Part shown: in pieces, positions 47,279 to 54,931 of the stretch
Layout: each line of letters starts with the position of its first letter
Numbering within the stretch: the first letter of the stretch is position 1
NCBI GenBank assembly: GCA_020636545.1
Contig: JACJXS010000011.1
Location: 1-64,000, forward strand
Source: Chitinophagales bacterium
GTDB lineage: Bacteria > Bacteroidota > Bacteroidia > Chitinophagales > JADIYW01
DNA: 64,000 nt
Reading direction: 5' to 3'
Program-made: the position numbers and the translations under genes
The notes under the pieces: model-generated
Told to the model about the DNA's origin: nothing
Databases searched by the model: none
Seen by the model: only the letters and a program-made list of their open reading frames with translations

Positions 47279-47785
47279 TCAAGACTTTTTTAATCGAGAT
47301 AATGTTTCGGCACTCATTCTCAAATAATTGGCAATATATCTGTCTGGTATTTCTTGAAATAATTGGGGGCTTCTCTGCAAAACCCTTTCGTATCTTTCTT
47401 TTGGTGAATTTACCAAAAGATCAATTTCTCGTTCCATTTGTTGAAGCACCAAGTTTTCTAAGATTTTTGTCCATAAATTTCTATTTTTCTCAATTTCTAA
47501 AAAACGTATAAATTGCTGTTTACTTATAACTTTTACAACTGTTTTTTTTATTGCCTGAATAGAAAATCCCGAAGATTTTCCTGTTAAAAAAGAATCTAAT
47601 GCAACAAATATATTGTCTTTGTATGCAAACCTAATAATTTGTTCTCCAACATCATCAGAGATAAAAATTCTTAAACTTCCGCTTTCAACAAAATAAATAT
47701 TTGTATCAATACTGCCACTCAATTTTAGAAATTCATTTCTGTCTATTGTTACTGTTTTATCTGAGAACTCAATAATTTCTTTCAT
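47279..47785 (-). CDS. Crp/Fnr-family transcriptional regulator
   Basis: 168 residues with an N-terminal cyclic-nucleotide-binding-like beta-roll (TNIYFVESGSLRIFISDDVG, EQIIRFAYKDNIFVALDSFL) and a short C-terminal helix-turn-helix in IPDRYIANYLRMSAETLSRL. This compact form is common in Bacteroidota. No ligand or target is apparent. The neighbour DinB gene 55 bp downstream may be in the same transcript. Confidence 0.86.
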   Translation of the reverse strand: MKEIIEFSDKTVTIDRNEFLKLSGSIDTNIYFVESGSLRIFISDDVGEQIIRFAYKDNIFVALDSFLTGKSSGFSIQAIKKTVVKVISKQQFIRFLEIEKNRNLWTKILENLVLQQMEREIDLLVNSPKERYERVLQRSPQLFQEIPDRYIANYLRMSAETLSRLKKS

Positions 47786-47834
47786 TGTTTAAACTCACTA
47801 AAATATAAAAAATGATAATGAAAGTAAATGATTT

Positions 47835-48131
47835 TTAGTAATTAGGCAAATCGAATGCAGAAAGTGGTTCGTCTTTGTCTTTTGGATCTAATTTTAATTC
47901 TTTTGGTTTTACAATTTCATTTTCTGGCACCCAATAACCTTCTGAGTTTTTTGCTAAACCTTCATCTTCATAAACATAAACACCACGTTGCCAATCATAA
48001 CCAATTGTTTTTCTTGTAGTGTCTCTAACAGCAGGTGTGTATGTATCTTTTTTTTCTTCTTTGGTAAAAATAACTTGCAATAAAGCGATAGCAATTAAAG
48101 ATAAAAATACATATTTAAACAACTGTCCCAT
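47835..48131 (-). CDS. hypothetical membrane-anchored protein
   Basis: 98 residues with a single N-terminal membrane helix (YVFLSLIAIALLQVIFT), a short polar region RDTTRKTIGYDWQRG and an acidic tail KDKDEPLSAFDLPNY. I do not recognise a family. The codon usage and clean spacing on both sides support a real gene. Confidence 0.6.
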   Translation of the reverse strand: MGQLFKYVFLSLIAIALLQVIFTKEEKKDTYTPAVRDTTRKTIGYDWQRGVYVYEDEGLAKNSEGYWVPENEIVKPKELKLDPKDKDEPLSAFDLPNY

Positions 48132-48198
48132 GATATAAATATATGTTTTTTATTTGATATAATTCAATTTAAACAAATTATCAAACCTATCATCAAAA

Positions 48199-48603
48199 TT
48201 ACTTACTCATTTCCAAAATTTCATCAAATTCGGCTTTGGTTACATCAATAACCGACAATCTACTTTGTTTAATAATTTTCATTTCAGCTAATTTAGGATT
48301 GGCTTTTATTGCAGCCAAACTTACAGGATTTTTAAGTTTTTTTATTGGAGCAACATCTACACAAACCCATCTAGTTTCATCAGTTGTTGGATCTTGATAA
48401 GCTTCTTTTACAATTTTCACAATACCAACAATTTCCTTTCCAATATTAGAATGATAAAAAAAAGCTTTATCTCCTACTTTCATTGACTGCATATTATTTC
48501 GTGCTGTATAATTTCGCACACCGTCCCAATGTTCCTGTCCTTTTGCTATCAAATCGTCAAAACTAAACACATCAGGTTCAGATTTCATTAACCAATATTT
48601 CAT
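48199..48603 (-). CDS. EVE-domain protein
   Basis: 134 residues that form one EVE (PUA-like) domain: MKYWLMKSEPDVFSFDDLIA, HWDGVRNYTARNNMQSMKVG, AFFYHSNIGKEIVGIVKIV and the conserved Trp in TRWVCVDVAPIKKL. EVE domains bind modified bases in DNA or RNA. Here it is stand-alone, as in thymocyte nuclear protein 1 homologues, and no restriction genes are nearby. Confidence 0.9.
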   Translation of the reverse strand: MKYWLMKSEPDVFSFDDLIAKGQEHWDGVRNYTARNNMQSMKVGDKAFFYHSNIGKEIVGIVKIVKEAYQDPTTDETRWVCVDVAPIKKLKNPVSLAAIKANPKLAEMKIIKQSRLSVIDVTKAEFDEILEMSK

Positions 48604-48670
48604 AATACTTTTTATTTAGAATTGATATAAATATAGTGTTGTAAATTAATCATTTTTAAACAATAAAGCA

Positions 48671-48701
48671 TTGAAAAATCATTAAAAATTGAGTACATTT
48701 G
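48671..48701 (+). promoter_or_regulatory. promoter of acnB
   Basis: TTG at 48671-48673 and TACATTTG at 48694-48701, spaced 20 bp, fit the Bacteroidota consensus. The box lies 66 bp before the acnB ATG. Confidence 0.7.
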
Positions 48702-48767
48702 CCGTCGCAAATAAATTTTATCAAAATACAGACGAATACGTCTATCATATTAAAAAAAACTTCTATT

Positions 48768-51539
48768 ATGAGCATTTACCAAGATTATCTTCAAGAGATT
48801 GAAGAAAGAAAAAAACAAGGACTTCATGCAAAACCAATTGATGAAGCACCATTATTAACTGCAATTATCGAACAAATTAAAGATTTAGGTAATCCTCACA
48901 GAGCAGATTCTCTAAACTTCTTTATCTACAATACCTTACCAGGCACAACACCTGCGGCAGCGGTTAAGGCACTTTTCTTAAAAGATATTATTTTAGGGAA
49001 TACCGTTGTTGCTGAAATTTCCACAGATTTTGCTTTTGAATTATTGGCTCACATGAAAGGTGGAAAATCAATTGAAGTATTATTGGATATTGCATTAGGA
49101 AATGATACAACTATTGCTAAAAAAGCGGCAGATGTGCTTAAAACTCAAGTTTTCCTTTATGATGCAGATACTGCTCGTTTAAAAGAAGCTTACAATAATG
49201 GCAATGCAATTGCTAAAGAAATATTAGAAAGTTACGCAAATGCAGAGTTTTTCACTAAATTACCTGAAGTTCCAGAAACGATAAAAGTTGTAACATATAT
49301 AGCCGCTGAAGGTGATATTTCTACAGATTTATTATCACCAGGAAACCAAGCTCACTCTCGTTCTGATCGTGAATTGCACGGAAAATGTATGAACTCTCCA
49401 GAGGCACAAGCAGAAATTAGAGCATTACAAGCAAAATTCCCTGATGCAAGTGTGATGATGATTGCAGAAAAAGGTACAATGGGTGTTGGTTCTTCTAGAA
49501 TGTCTGGCGTAAACAACGTGGCACTTTGGACAGGTAAACAATCAAGTCCTTATATTCCATTTGTAAATATTGCTCCTATTGTTGGTGGTACAAATGGAAT
49601 TTCTCCGATTTTCTTAACTACAGTTGCTGTAACTGGAGGAATTGGACTAGACCTTAAAAATTGGGTAAAGAAAGTTGATGCAGATGGTAAAGTAGTAAAA
49701 GCTGAAAATGGAGACCCAGTTTTAGAAGAAGTTTATTCTGTTGCAACAGGAACTGAATTAACGATAAATACAAAGACTAAGAAATTATACAATGGAGATA
49801 AAGAATTAATAGATATTTCAAGTGCTTTAACTCCACAAAAAATGGAATTTATTAAAGCTGGTGGTTCTTATGCAGTTGTATTTGGTAAAAAATTACAAAC
49901 ATTTGCTGCTGAAACTTTAGGCATTCAAGCACCTGTTGTTTTTGCACCTTCAAAAGAAATCACAATAGAAGGTCAAGGCTTAACAGCTGTAGAGAAAATA
50001 TTCAACAAAAATGCAGTAGGTGTAACACCAGGAAAAATATTACATGCAGGTTCTGACGTACGTGTAAAAGTAAATATTGTTGGTTCTCAAGATACAACTG
50101 GTTTGATGACTGCCCAAGAATTAGAATCTATGGCTGCGACGGTTATCTCTCCAACTTTAGATGGTGCTTATCAATCTGGTTGCCATACAGCATCAGTTTG
50201 GGATAAAAAAGCTCAGGCAAATATCCCAAAACTAATGAGCTTTATGAACAACTTTGGTTTAATTACAGCGAGAGACCCAGAAGGCGTTTATCATTCTATG
50301 ACTGATGTAATTCACAAAGTATTAAATGATATCACTATTAATGATTGGGCAATTATTATTGGTGGAGACTCACATACTAGAATGTCTAAAGGTGTTGCTT
50401 TTGGTGCAGACTCTGGAACTGTTGCTTTAGCTTTAGCAACTGGAGAAGCTTCTATGCCAATTCCAGAATCTGTAAAAGTTACTTTCAAAGGTCAAATGAA
50501 AGAATATATGGATTTCCGTGATGTGGTTCATGCTACACAAGCACAAATGTTACAACAATTTGGCGGCGAGAATGTATTCCAAGGAAGAGTAATTGAAGTA
50601 CATATTGGCACATTACCTGCTGACCAAGCATTTACATTTACTGACTGGACTGCAGAAATGAAAGCAAAAGCATCTGTAAATATTTCAGAAGATGCAACAT
50701 TAATTCAATCATTGGAGATTGCAAAAAGTAGAATCCAAATAATGATTGATAAAGGAATGGATAATGATAATCAAGTATTGAAAGGTTTGATTGACAAAGC
50801 AAATAATCGTATTGCTGAAATTCAATCTGGAGTAAATCCTGCTTTACGCCCTGATGCAAATGCAAAATATTTTGCAGAAGTAGTAGTCGATCTTGACCAA
50901 ATTGTTGAGCCAATGATTGCAGATCCTGATGTAAACAATAAAGATGTTTCTAAACGCTATACACACGATACCATCCGTCCATTATCTTATTATGAAGGCG
51001 AAAGAAAAGTTGATTTAGGATTCGTTGGTTCTTGTATGGTACACAAAGGCGACTTAAAAATCGTTGCACAAATGCTTAGAAATGTAGAAGCAGAAAAAGG
51101 TAAAGTAGAATTTAATGCTCCTTTGGTTGTTGCCGCACCAACTTATAACATTATTGATGAATTAAAAGCTGAAGGTGATTGGGATATTTTAGAAAAATAT
51201 TCTGGATTTGAATTTAATGATGCTGCTCCAAAAAATACGGCTCGTACAGAATATGAAAATATAATGTATTTAGAGCGTCCTGGTTGTAACTTATGTATGG
51301 GTAACCAAGAAAAAGCTGCAAAAGGCGATACTGTTATGGCAACTTCTACACGTTTGTTCCAAGGTAGAGTGGTAGAAGATTCAGCAACTAAAAAAGGAGA
51401 ATCTTTATTATCTTCAACACCAGTGGTTGTACTTTCTGCAATCTTAGGTCGTACACCAAATATTGAAGAATATCAATCTGCTGTAAAAGGTATTAACTTG
51501 ACAAAATTCAAACCTTCATCAATGCAATTAACTAAATAA
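48768..51539 (+). CDS. acnB: aconitate hydratase B (bifunctional aconitase/2-methylisocitrate dehydratase)
   Basis: Fe-S enzyme of the TCA cycle, 923 residues. N-terminal HEAT-like and swivel region (YQDYLQEIEERKKQGLHAKP), then STDLLSPGNQAHSRSDRELH. The cluster-binding Cys residues lie in YQSGCHTASVWDKK near residue 470 and ERPGCNLCMGNQEKA near residue 838. Substrate region: IIGGDSHTRMSKGVAFGAD. I start at ATG 48768 (MSIYQDY); a longer frame from 48699 overlaps the promoter box. It is followed by a strong terminator. Confidence 0.96.
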   Translation: MSIYQDYLQEIEERKKQGLHAKPIDEAPLLTAIIEQIKDLGNPHRADSLNFFIYNTLPGTTPAAAVKALFLKDIILGNTVVAEISTDFAFELLAHMKGGKSIEVLLDIALGNDTTIAKKAADVLKTQVFLYDADTARLKEAYNNGNAIAKEILESYANAEFFTKLPEVPETIKVVTYIAAEGDISTDLLSPGNQAHSRSDRELHGKCMNSPEAQAEIRALQAKFPDASVMMIAEKGTMGVGSSRMSGVNNVALWTGKQSSPYIPFVNIAPIVGGTNGISPIFLTTVAVTGGIGLDLKNWVKKVDADGKVVKAENGDPVLEEVYSVATGTELTINTKTKKLYNGDKELIDISSALTPQKMEFIKAGGSYAVVFGKKLQTFAAETLGIQAPVVFAPSKEITIEGQGLTAVEKIFNKNAVGVTPGKILHAGSDVRVKVNIVGSQDTTGLMTAQELESMAATVISPTLDGAYQSGCHTASVWDKKAQANIPKLMSFMNNFGLITARDPEGVYHSMTDVIHKVLNDITINDWAIIIGGDSHTRMSKGVAFGADSGTVALALATGEASMPIPESVKVTFKGQMKEYMDFRDVVHATQAQMLQQFGGENVFQGRVIEVHIGTLPADQAFTFTDWTAEMKAKASVNISEDATLIQSLEIAKSRIQIMIDKGMDNDNQVLKGLIDKANNRIAEIQSGVNPALRPDANAKYFAEVVVDLDQIVEPMIADPDVNNKDVSKRYTHDTIRPLSYYEGERKVDLGFVGSCMVHKGDLKIVAQMLRNVEAEKGKVEFNAPLVVAAPTYNIIDELKAEGDWDILEKYSGFEFNDAAPKNTARTEYENIMYLERPGCNLCMGNQEKAAKGDTVMATSTRLFQGRVVEDSATKKGESLLSSTPVVVLSAILGRTPNIEEYQSAVKGINLTKFKPSSMQLTK

Positions 51540-51557
51540 TTGTATTGATGATACAAT

Positions 51558-51589
51558 AAAAAAACCGCCACTTTTTTGGCGGTTTTTTT
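51558..51589 (+). terminator. rho-independent terminator after acnB
   Basis: AAAAACCGCCA and TGGCGGTTTTTTT form a GC-rich stem with flanking A and T runs. It lies between convergent acnB and the 51612-52142 gene and can serve both. Confidence 0.92.
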
Positions 51590-51611
51590 ATTGATATTCC
51601 TTTCCTATAAA

Positions 51612-52142
51612 TTATGCTCCGCCTGTTCCTTTAAAATAATCATCTTTATATTTAAACAAAACATTGAACGTCGTTAATGAACCATAAATTCTAGTAATAT
51701 ATTGTTGTAATTCAACTTTCTCTGCATCAGTCAATTTACTAGCATTGATTTTTTGTTCCATCACTCGCAATCTATCTCTTGTCATCACAATTTTATGGAA
51801 GAAAGATTCTAGGTCAATTTCTTTATCTTGCAAAGATGTATCAGCCGATTGAATGATTAATTTTCCTCCTTGATATCTATCGGCAATTTTACAATCCTCA
51901 ATGGGTTCAATTAAAGGCTTTATCATTTGATAGATGGTCTTCTCTACTTCGTCTAATGAAATACCTGAATTGTCTTTTTCTACTAACTTAATAACCAACA
52001 TTCCATCAAAGGCTTTTGAAATTTCCTTTTCACCGTGTTCCGAAAAATAAATATTATATAAATATTCATCTTCATTGTCAATAATTACACCTTTTCCAAA
52101 AGTGGGATGTTCTAACTTTGTTCCTATATTATAATTTGTCAT
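51612..52142 (-). CDS. hypothetical conserved protein with N-terminal SH3-like barrel
   Basis: 176 residues from ATG 52140-52142 (MTNYNIGTKLEHPTFGKGVI). The start resembles small beta-barrel modules (YNIYFSEHGEKEISKAFDGM) such as those following helicases, but there is no helicase. The C-terminal half is helical, with VMTRDRLRVMEQKINASKLT and ELQQYITRIYGSL. I do not know its role; such proteins occur alone in Bacteroidota genomes. Upstream in-frame codons to 52262 run into repeat-like sequence and are left out. Confidence 0.65.
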   Translation of the reverse strand: MTNYNIGTKLEHPTFGKGVIIDNEDEYLYNIYFSEHGEKEISKAFDGMLVIKLVEKDNSGISLDEVEKTIYQMIKPLIEPIEDCKIADRYQGGKLIIQSADTSLQDKEIDLESFFHKIVMTRDRLRVMEQKINASKLTDAEKVELQQYITRIYGSLTTFNVLFKYKDDYFKGTGGA

Positions 52143-52303
52143 ATTTATATTTTTGGACGAAAATAAGGAAAAACAAGCAAGTAATGAATTTTTAAGAGAT
52201 ATTGTATTATAGAGTAGAGATTTTTTGCAGATGTGAGTAGTGAGAGATGAGATTTCGAGCAATTAAGTATTTTAATAATAAAACAATTAAATATTTTTTT
52301 TTT

Positions 52304-52381
52304 CGCATTGGTTCGTGTCTTCACGAAACATAATAAATTATATATTAAAAAATGTGGCTTGTGAAAACACAAACCACTGCG
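52304..52381. repeat. palindromic repeat doublet, copy 1
   Basis: CGCATTGGTTCGTGTCTTCA at the left end and the near-exact inverse GTGAAAACACAAACCACTGC plus G at the right end bracket an AT-rich core (ATAATAAATTATATATTAAA). Terminal inverted repeats CGCA.TGGTT.GTG are visible. The 474-bp gap 52143-52616 has no gene. It also holds a family A fragment (GTGAGTAGTGAGAGATGAGA at ~52233) and doublet copy 2. Confidence 0.85.
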
Positions 52382-52465
52382 TAATTTTTAGATTTTAGAA
52401 AATCTAAATCCAAACAAGAAGATATTGATAATTAATAAAACAGATTAAGAATGGATATTATTTCT

Positions 52466-52544
52466 CCGAATTATTTCGTGTCCTATCGAAACATAATAAA
52501 TTATATATTAAAAAATATGGTTTGTGAAGACACAAACCATTGCC
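52466..52544. repeat. palindromic repeat doublet, copy 2 (left end degenerate)
   Basis: Same organisation as copy 1: TTTCGTGTCCTATCGAAACA, the AT core ATAATAAATTATATATTAAA, and an intact right palindrome GGTTTGTGAAGACACAAACC followed by ATTGC. The left palindrome has several changes, so this copy is older or decaying. Confidence 0.8.
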
Positions 52545-52616
52545 TTAATTTTCTATTCAAAAACAAATACAAACCATTATCTTAATAAAAAAATATACTA
52601 TGGTTATAGAATGGCT

Positions 52617-53822
52617 TTAATATAAAAAACCAAACAACCACAATGGTATTTTTTTACCTCTTGCATTTTCAATATCATCTAAAGCTAGAAGGTAATTGTT
52701 CTCATTTTTCACTTGATCTATCGTCTTTGATTGACCACCAACTTCAATCACTAAATCATATTCTTCAATATAAAAATCACCAACCTTAGGCATTTTAATC
52801 GTAAGCCCAGCATTAGAAAGTTGAGACATCAGAAAAACTTCTCTAACTGTACCTATATTAGGCTGTGAGCTTAAAGCATAACACCAATTACTGTTCTCTA
52901 AAAATATTTTATCAGGTTTTTGAAGAGTAGAAACACCTCTACCTTGTGCAATCAACAAGCTTAAAATATTTGCTTTTTCTAAAAGCACTAACCAATGATA
53001 GATGGTCTCCCTACTCACATCTAATTTTCGTGCAAGTGCAGATATATTAGGCTTAAAAGGTGTAGATTCAGCAATTACACCTAATAATTTTTTTAGTTTA
53101 AAAGTAGTTTTCACATCAAAACCTTCCATTGCAGCCAAATCAGTTTCTATAATCGTATTGATAATTTGGTTCAATTTCTTCAAGGTAGTATGTTCATTAT
53201 TTTGAGCTGAGAATGGAAAATATCCCGTTTTAAGATAATTTCTAAATGTTGGTAGCGGATGTTGTATCTTTTCTATAATTGATTGAGTAATATTATACGC
53301 ATCTGCTTGAATATCACTAATTTTTATTGATGACATGCCTGAAATAAAGCCTGATATTTCAAGGTATTCCCTATATGACAAGCCCTGCATATTATAACTT
53401 ATCAAACGCCTGCTCAAATCTGCTTCACCTTTATAAATGTCAAGAATAGAGGATGATGTAAAAACAATTTTCATTTCAGGAAATCCATCATAAATATTTT
53501 TAATTTCTCTTGACCAATTGGGATATTTATGTACTTCGTCTATAAATAAAAAGCGACCACCATTCTTATAAAATATATCAGCAGTTTGCACCAAATTATG
53601 TGTATAGAACCAATAATGATCAGCCGTGATATAAAGAGAGGTTTCAGGTTGTTTTAAAATATACTTCATATACTGCAACATCAATGTCGTTTTTCCAACT
53701 CCACGCGAACCTTTTATGGCAATCAAACGCTCACTCCAATCAATCTCTTGCATTAAATACCGAAAGTAATTTGATGTGGTATTTTGTAGTAAATTGTCGT
53801 TGAATTCATACAATTCTATCAT
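52617..53822 (-). CDS. AAA (AAA_14)/DUF4143 ATP-binding protein
   Basis: 401 residues from ATG 53820-53822. P-loop IAIKGSRGVGKTTLMLQY near residue 33 and Walker B FLFIDEVHKYPNWSREI near residue 87. A winged-helix-like segment (ISALARKLDVSRETIYHWLV) follows near residue 267, and the C-terminal DUF4143 part ends YDLVIEVGGQSKTID, a nuclease-like Asp-x-Glu arrangement. Such proteins are common, often horizontally moved and poorly understood; roles in mobility or defence are suggested but unproven. It is flanked on both sides by copies of the same palindromic doublet. Confidence 0.85.
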   Translation of the reverse strand: MIELYEFNDNLLQNTTSNYFRYLMQEIDWSERLIAIKGSRGVGKTTLMLQYMKYILKQPETSLYITADHYWFYTHNLVQTADIFYKNGGRFLFIDEVHKYPNWSREIKNIYDGFPEMKIVFTSSSILDIYKGEADLSRRLISYNMQGLSYREYLEISGFISGMSSIKISDIQADAYNITQSIIEKIQHPLPTFRNYLKTGYFPFSAQNNEHTTLKKLNQIINTIIETDLAAMEGFDVKTTFKLKKLLGVIAESTPFKPNISALARKLDVSRETIYHWLVLLEKANILSLLIAQGRGVSTLQKPDKIFLENSNWCYALSSQPNIGTVREVFLMSQLSNAGLTIKMPKVGDFYIEEYDLVIEVGGQSKTIDQVKNENNYLLALDDIENARGKKIPLWLFGFLY

Positions 53823-53931
53823 AATATTGTCGTTTATATTCAACAAAATTAATAAATATTGTCGATATTAATCAACAATTTATCTATTTTCCATCTGTTT
53901 GTAACTTAATCTGATGCTTTCTCACCTATTC

Positions 53932-54009
53932 CGCATTGGTTCGTGTCTTCACGAAACATAATAAGTTATATATTATAAAAATGTGGTTTGTGAAGACACA
54001 AACCACTGC
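53932..54009. repeat. palindromic repeat doublet, copy 3
   Basis: CGCATTGGTTCGTGTCTTCA ... GGTTTGTGAAGACACAAACC then ACTGC, 78 bp, almost identical to copy 1 and in the same orientation. It lies upstream of the AAA/DUF4143 gene, while copies 1 and 2 lie downstream of it. A family A scrap (AGAATCAAGACTTTTCTTCT) follows at ~54013. Confidence 0.85.
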
Positions 54010-54110
54010 CTTAGAATCAAGACTTTTCTTCTATTCATATTTTTGAGTAAGAATAGGAAATTTAGCCTATCTGAATTCATTTTTTTCAGGATATTCATTA
54101 TTTTTACAAT

Positions 54111-54419
54111 ATGCAAAATCCGACATCCTATCAACCTAAAAACAAAATAAGAATTGTATCAGCGGCATCGTTATTTGATGGTCATGATGTTGCTATCAAT
54201 ATTATGCGTAGAATAATGCAAGCTTCAGGTGCCGAAGTGATACATTTGGGACATAATCGAAGTGTCAAAGAGATTGTGGACTGTGCTATTCAAGAAGATG
54301 CCAACGCCATTGCTATTACTTCTTACCAAGGTGGGCATGTACGTTTTTTAAAGTATATGTATGATTTGCTAAAAGAAAACAACAGTAATCAAATAAAAAT
54401 TGCCTTGCAACGGTCTTAA
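54111..54419 (+). pseudogene. truncated 5'-end copy of icmF (B12-binding domain only)
   Basis: The first ~98 residues match the N-terminus of the icmF product at 57644 with about five changes, including [16 protein letters not shown] and [20 protein letters not shown]. After NQIKI it ends in ALQRS-stop where icmF continues VGGGGG. By hand alignment roughly 43 of ~294 bases differ, in about 36 codons, mostly synonymous. About 50 bp upstream of the ATG are also similar to the icmF leader. The B12 domain is incomplete, so this is a remnant. Confidence 0.88.
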
Positions 54420-54436
54420 TTTATAAATAAGACAAC

Positions 54437-54814
54437 TTATTTATTTTCTAACAATTTTATCTTTGCCTCTAATTGTGCAATAATAATATCTTTTGCAGCA
54501 AGCAATTCCTCATATACTTTCTTAAAATCTTCGGGAATATTATTATTTAGTATATGATTAACACCAATTACATTAGCAGTTTGAGTACAATTTTTAAAAA
54601 CAAGTGTTTCGTCAAAAGCCTCTATGTCTTCTTTATTTACTTCTAATATTTCTGCTATTTTATCCAATTGCTCGTCCTGTATTTTTATAGAGCCGGTTTC
54701 CATTCTACTGTAAGTATTTTGTTTAACACCGAGAGCATCAGCAACGTATGCCTGCGTAATATTTTTCAACTCACGTACCTTACGTATTTTATAACCTGTT
54801 CTGCTATTACTCAT
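54437..54814 (-). CDS. XRE-family helix-turn-helix regulator
   Basis: 125 residues from ATG 54812-54814. HTH: YKIRKVRELKNITQAYVADA, LGVKQNTYSRMETGSIKIQD (residues ~8-48). The C-terminus is a predicted coiled coil (YEELLAAKDIIIAQLEAKIK LLENK) suitable for dimerisation. It is divergent from the FISUMP lipoprotein gene, and two operator-like sites sit just upstream of its start. It may repress itself and possibly the lipoprotein gene. Confidence 0.85.
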   Translation of the reverse strand: MSNSRTGYKIRKVRELKNITQAYVADALGVKQNTYSRMETGSIKIQDEQLDKIAEILEVNKEDIEAFDETLVFKNCTQTANVIGVNHILNNNIPEDFKKVYEELLAAKDIIIAQLEAKIKLLENK

Positions 54815-54821
54815 ATACCTA

Positions 54822-54856
54822 TGATAAATTATCCAAAATTCTCGGATAAACTATCC
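54822..54856. promoter_or_regulatory. twin operator-like sites between the XRE gene and the lipoprotein gene
   Basis: TGATAAATTATCC (54822-54834) and GGATAAACTATCC (54844-54856) are two similar near-palindromes with centres 22 bp apart, about two helix turns. They begin 8 bp upstream of the XRE start codon. The arrangement suggests cooperative binding of the XRE dimer. Confidence 0.6.
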
Positions 54857-54931
54857 ACAATAATACATTAAAAAAATGAAAATTTATAAGAATTTGTAAA
54901 AAAATTACACAAGATATAAAAATATATTACT

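Noticed and set aside
52617..53822. Complete defence system around the AAA/DUF4143 gene
   Set aside because: No partner nuclease, methylase, reverse transcriptase or other defence gene is adjacent. The gene alone does not make a system.
54111..54419. Stand-alone B12-binding protein
   Set aside because: It ends abruptly inside the B12 domain before the glycine-rich segment present in icmF, so it cannot fold as a complete cobalamin-binding module.
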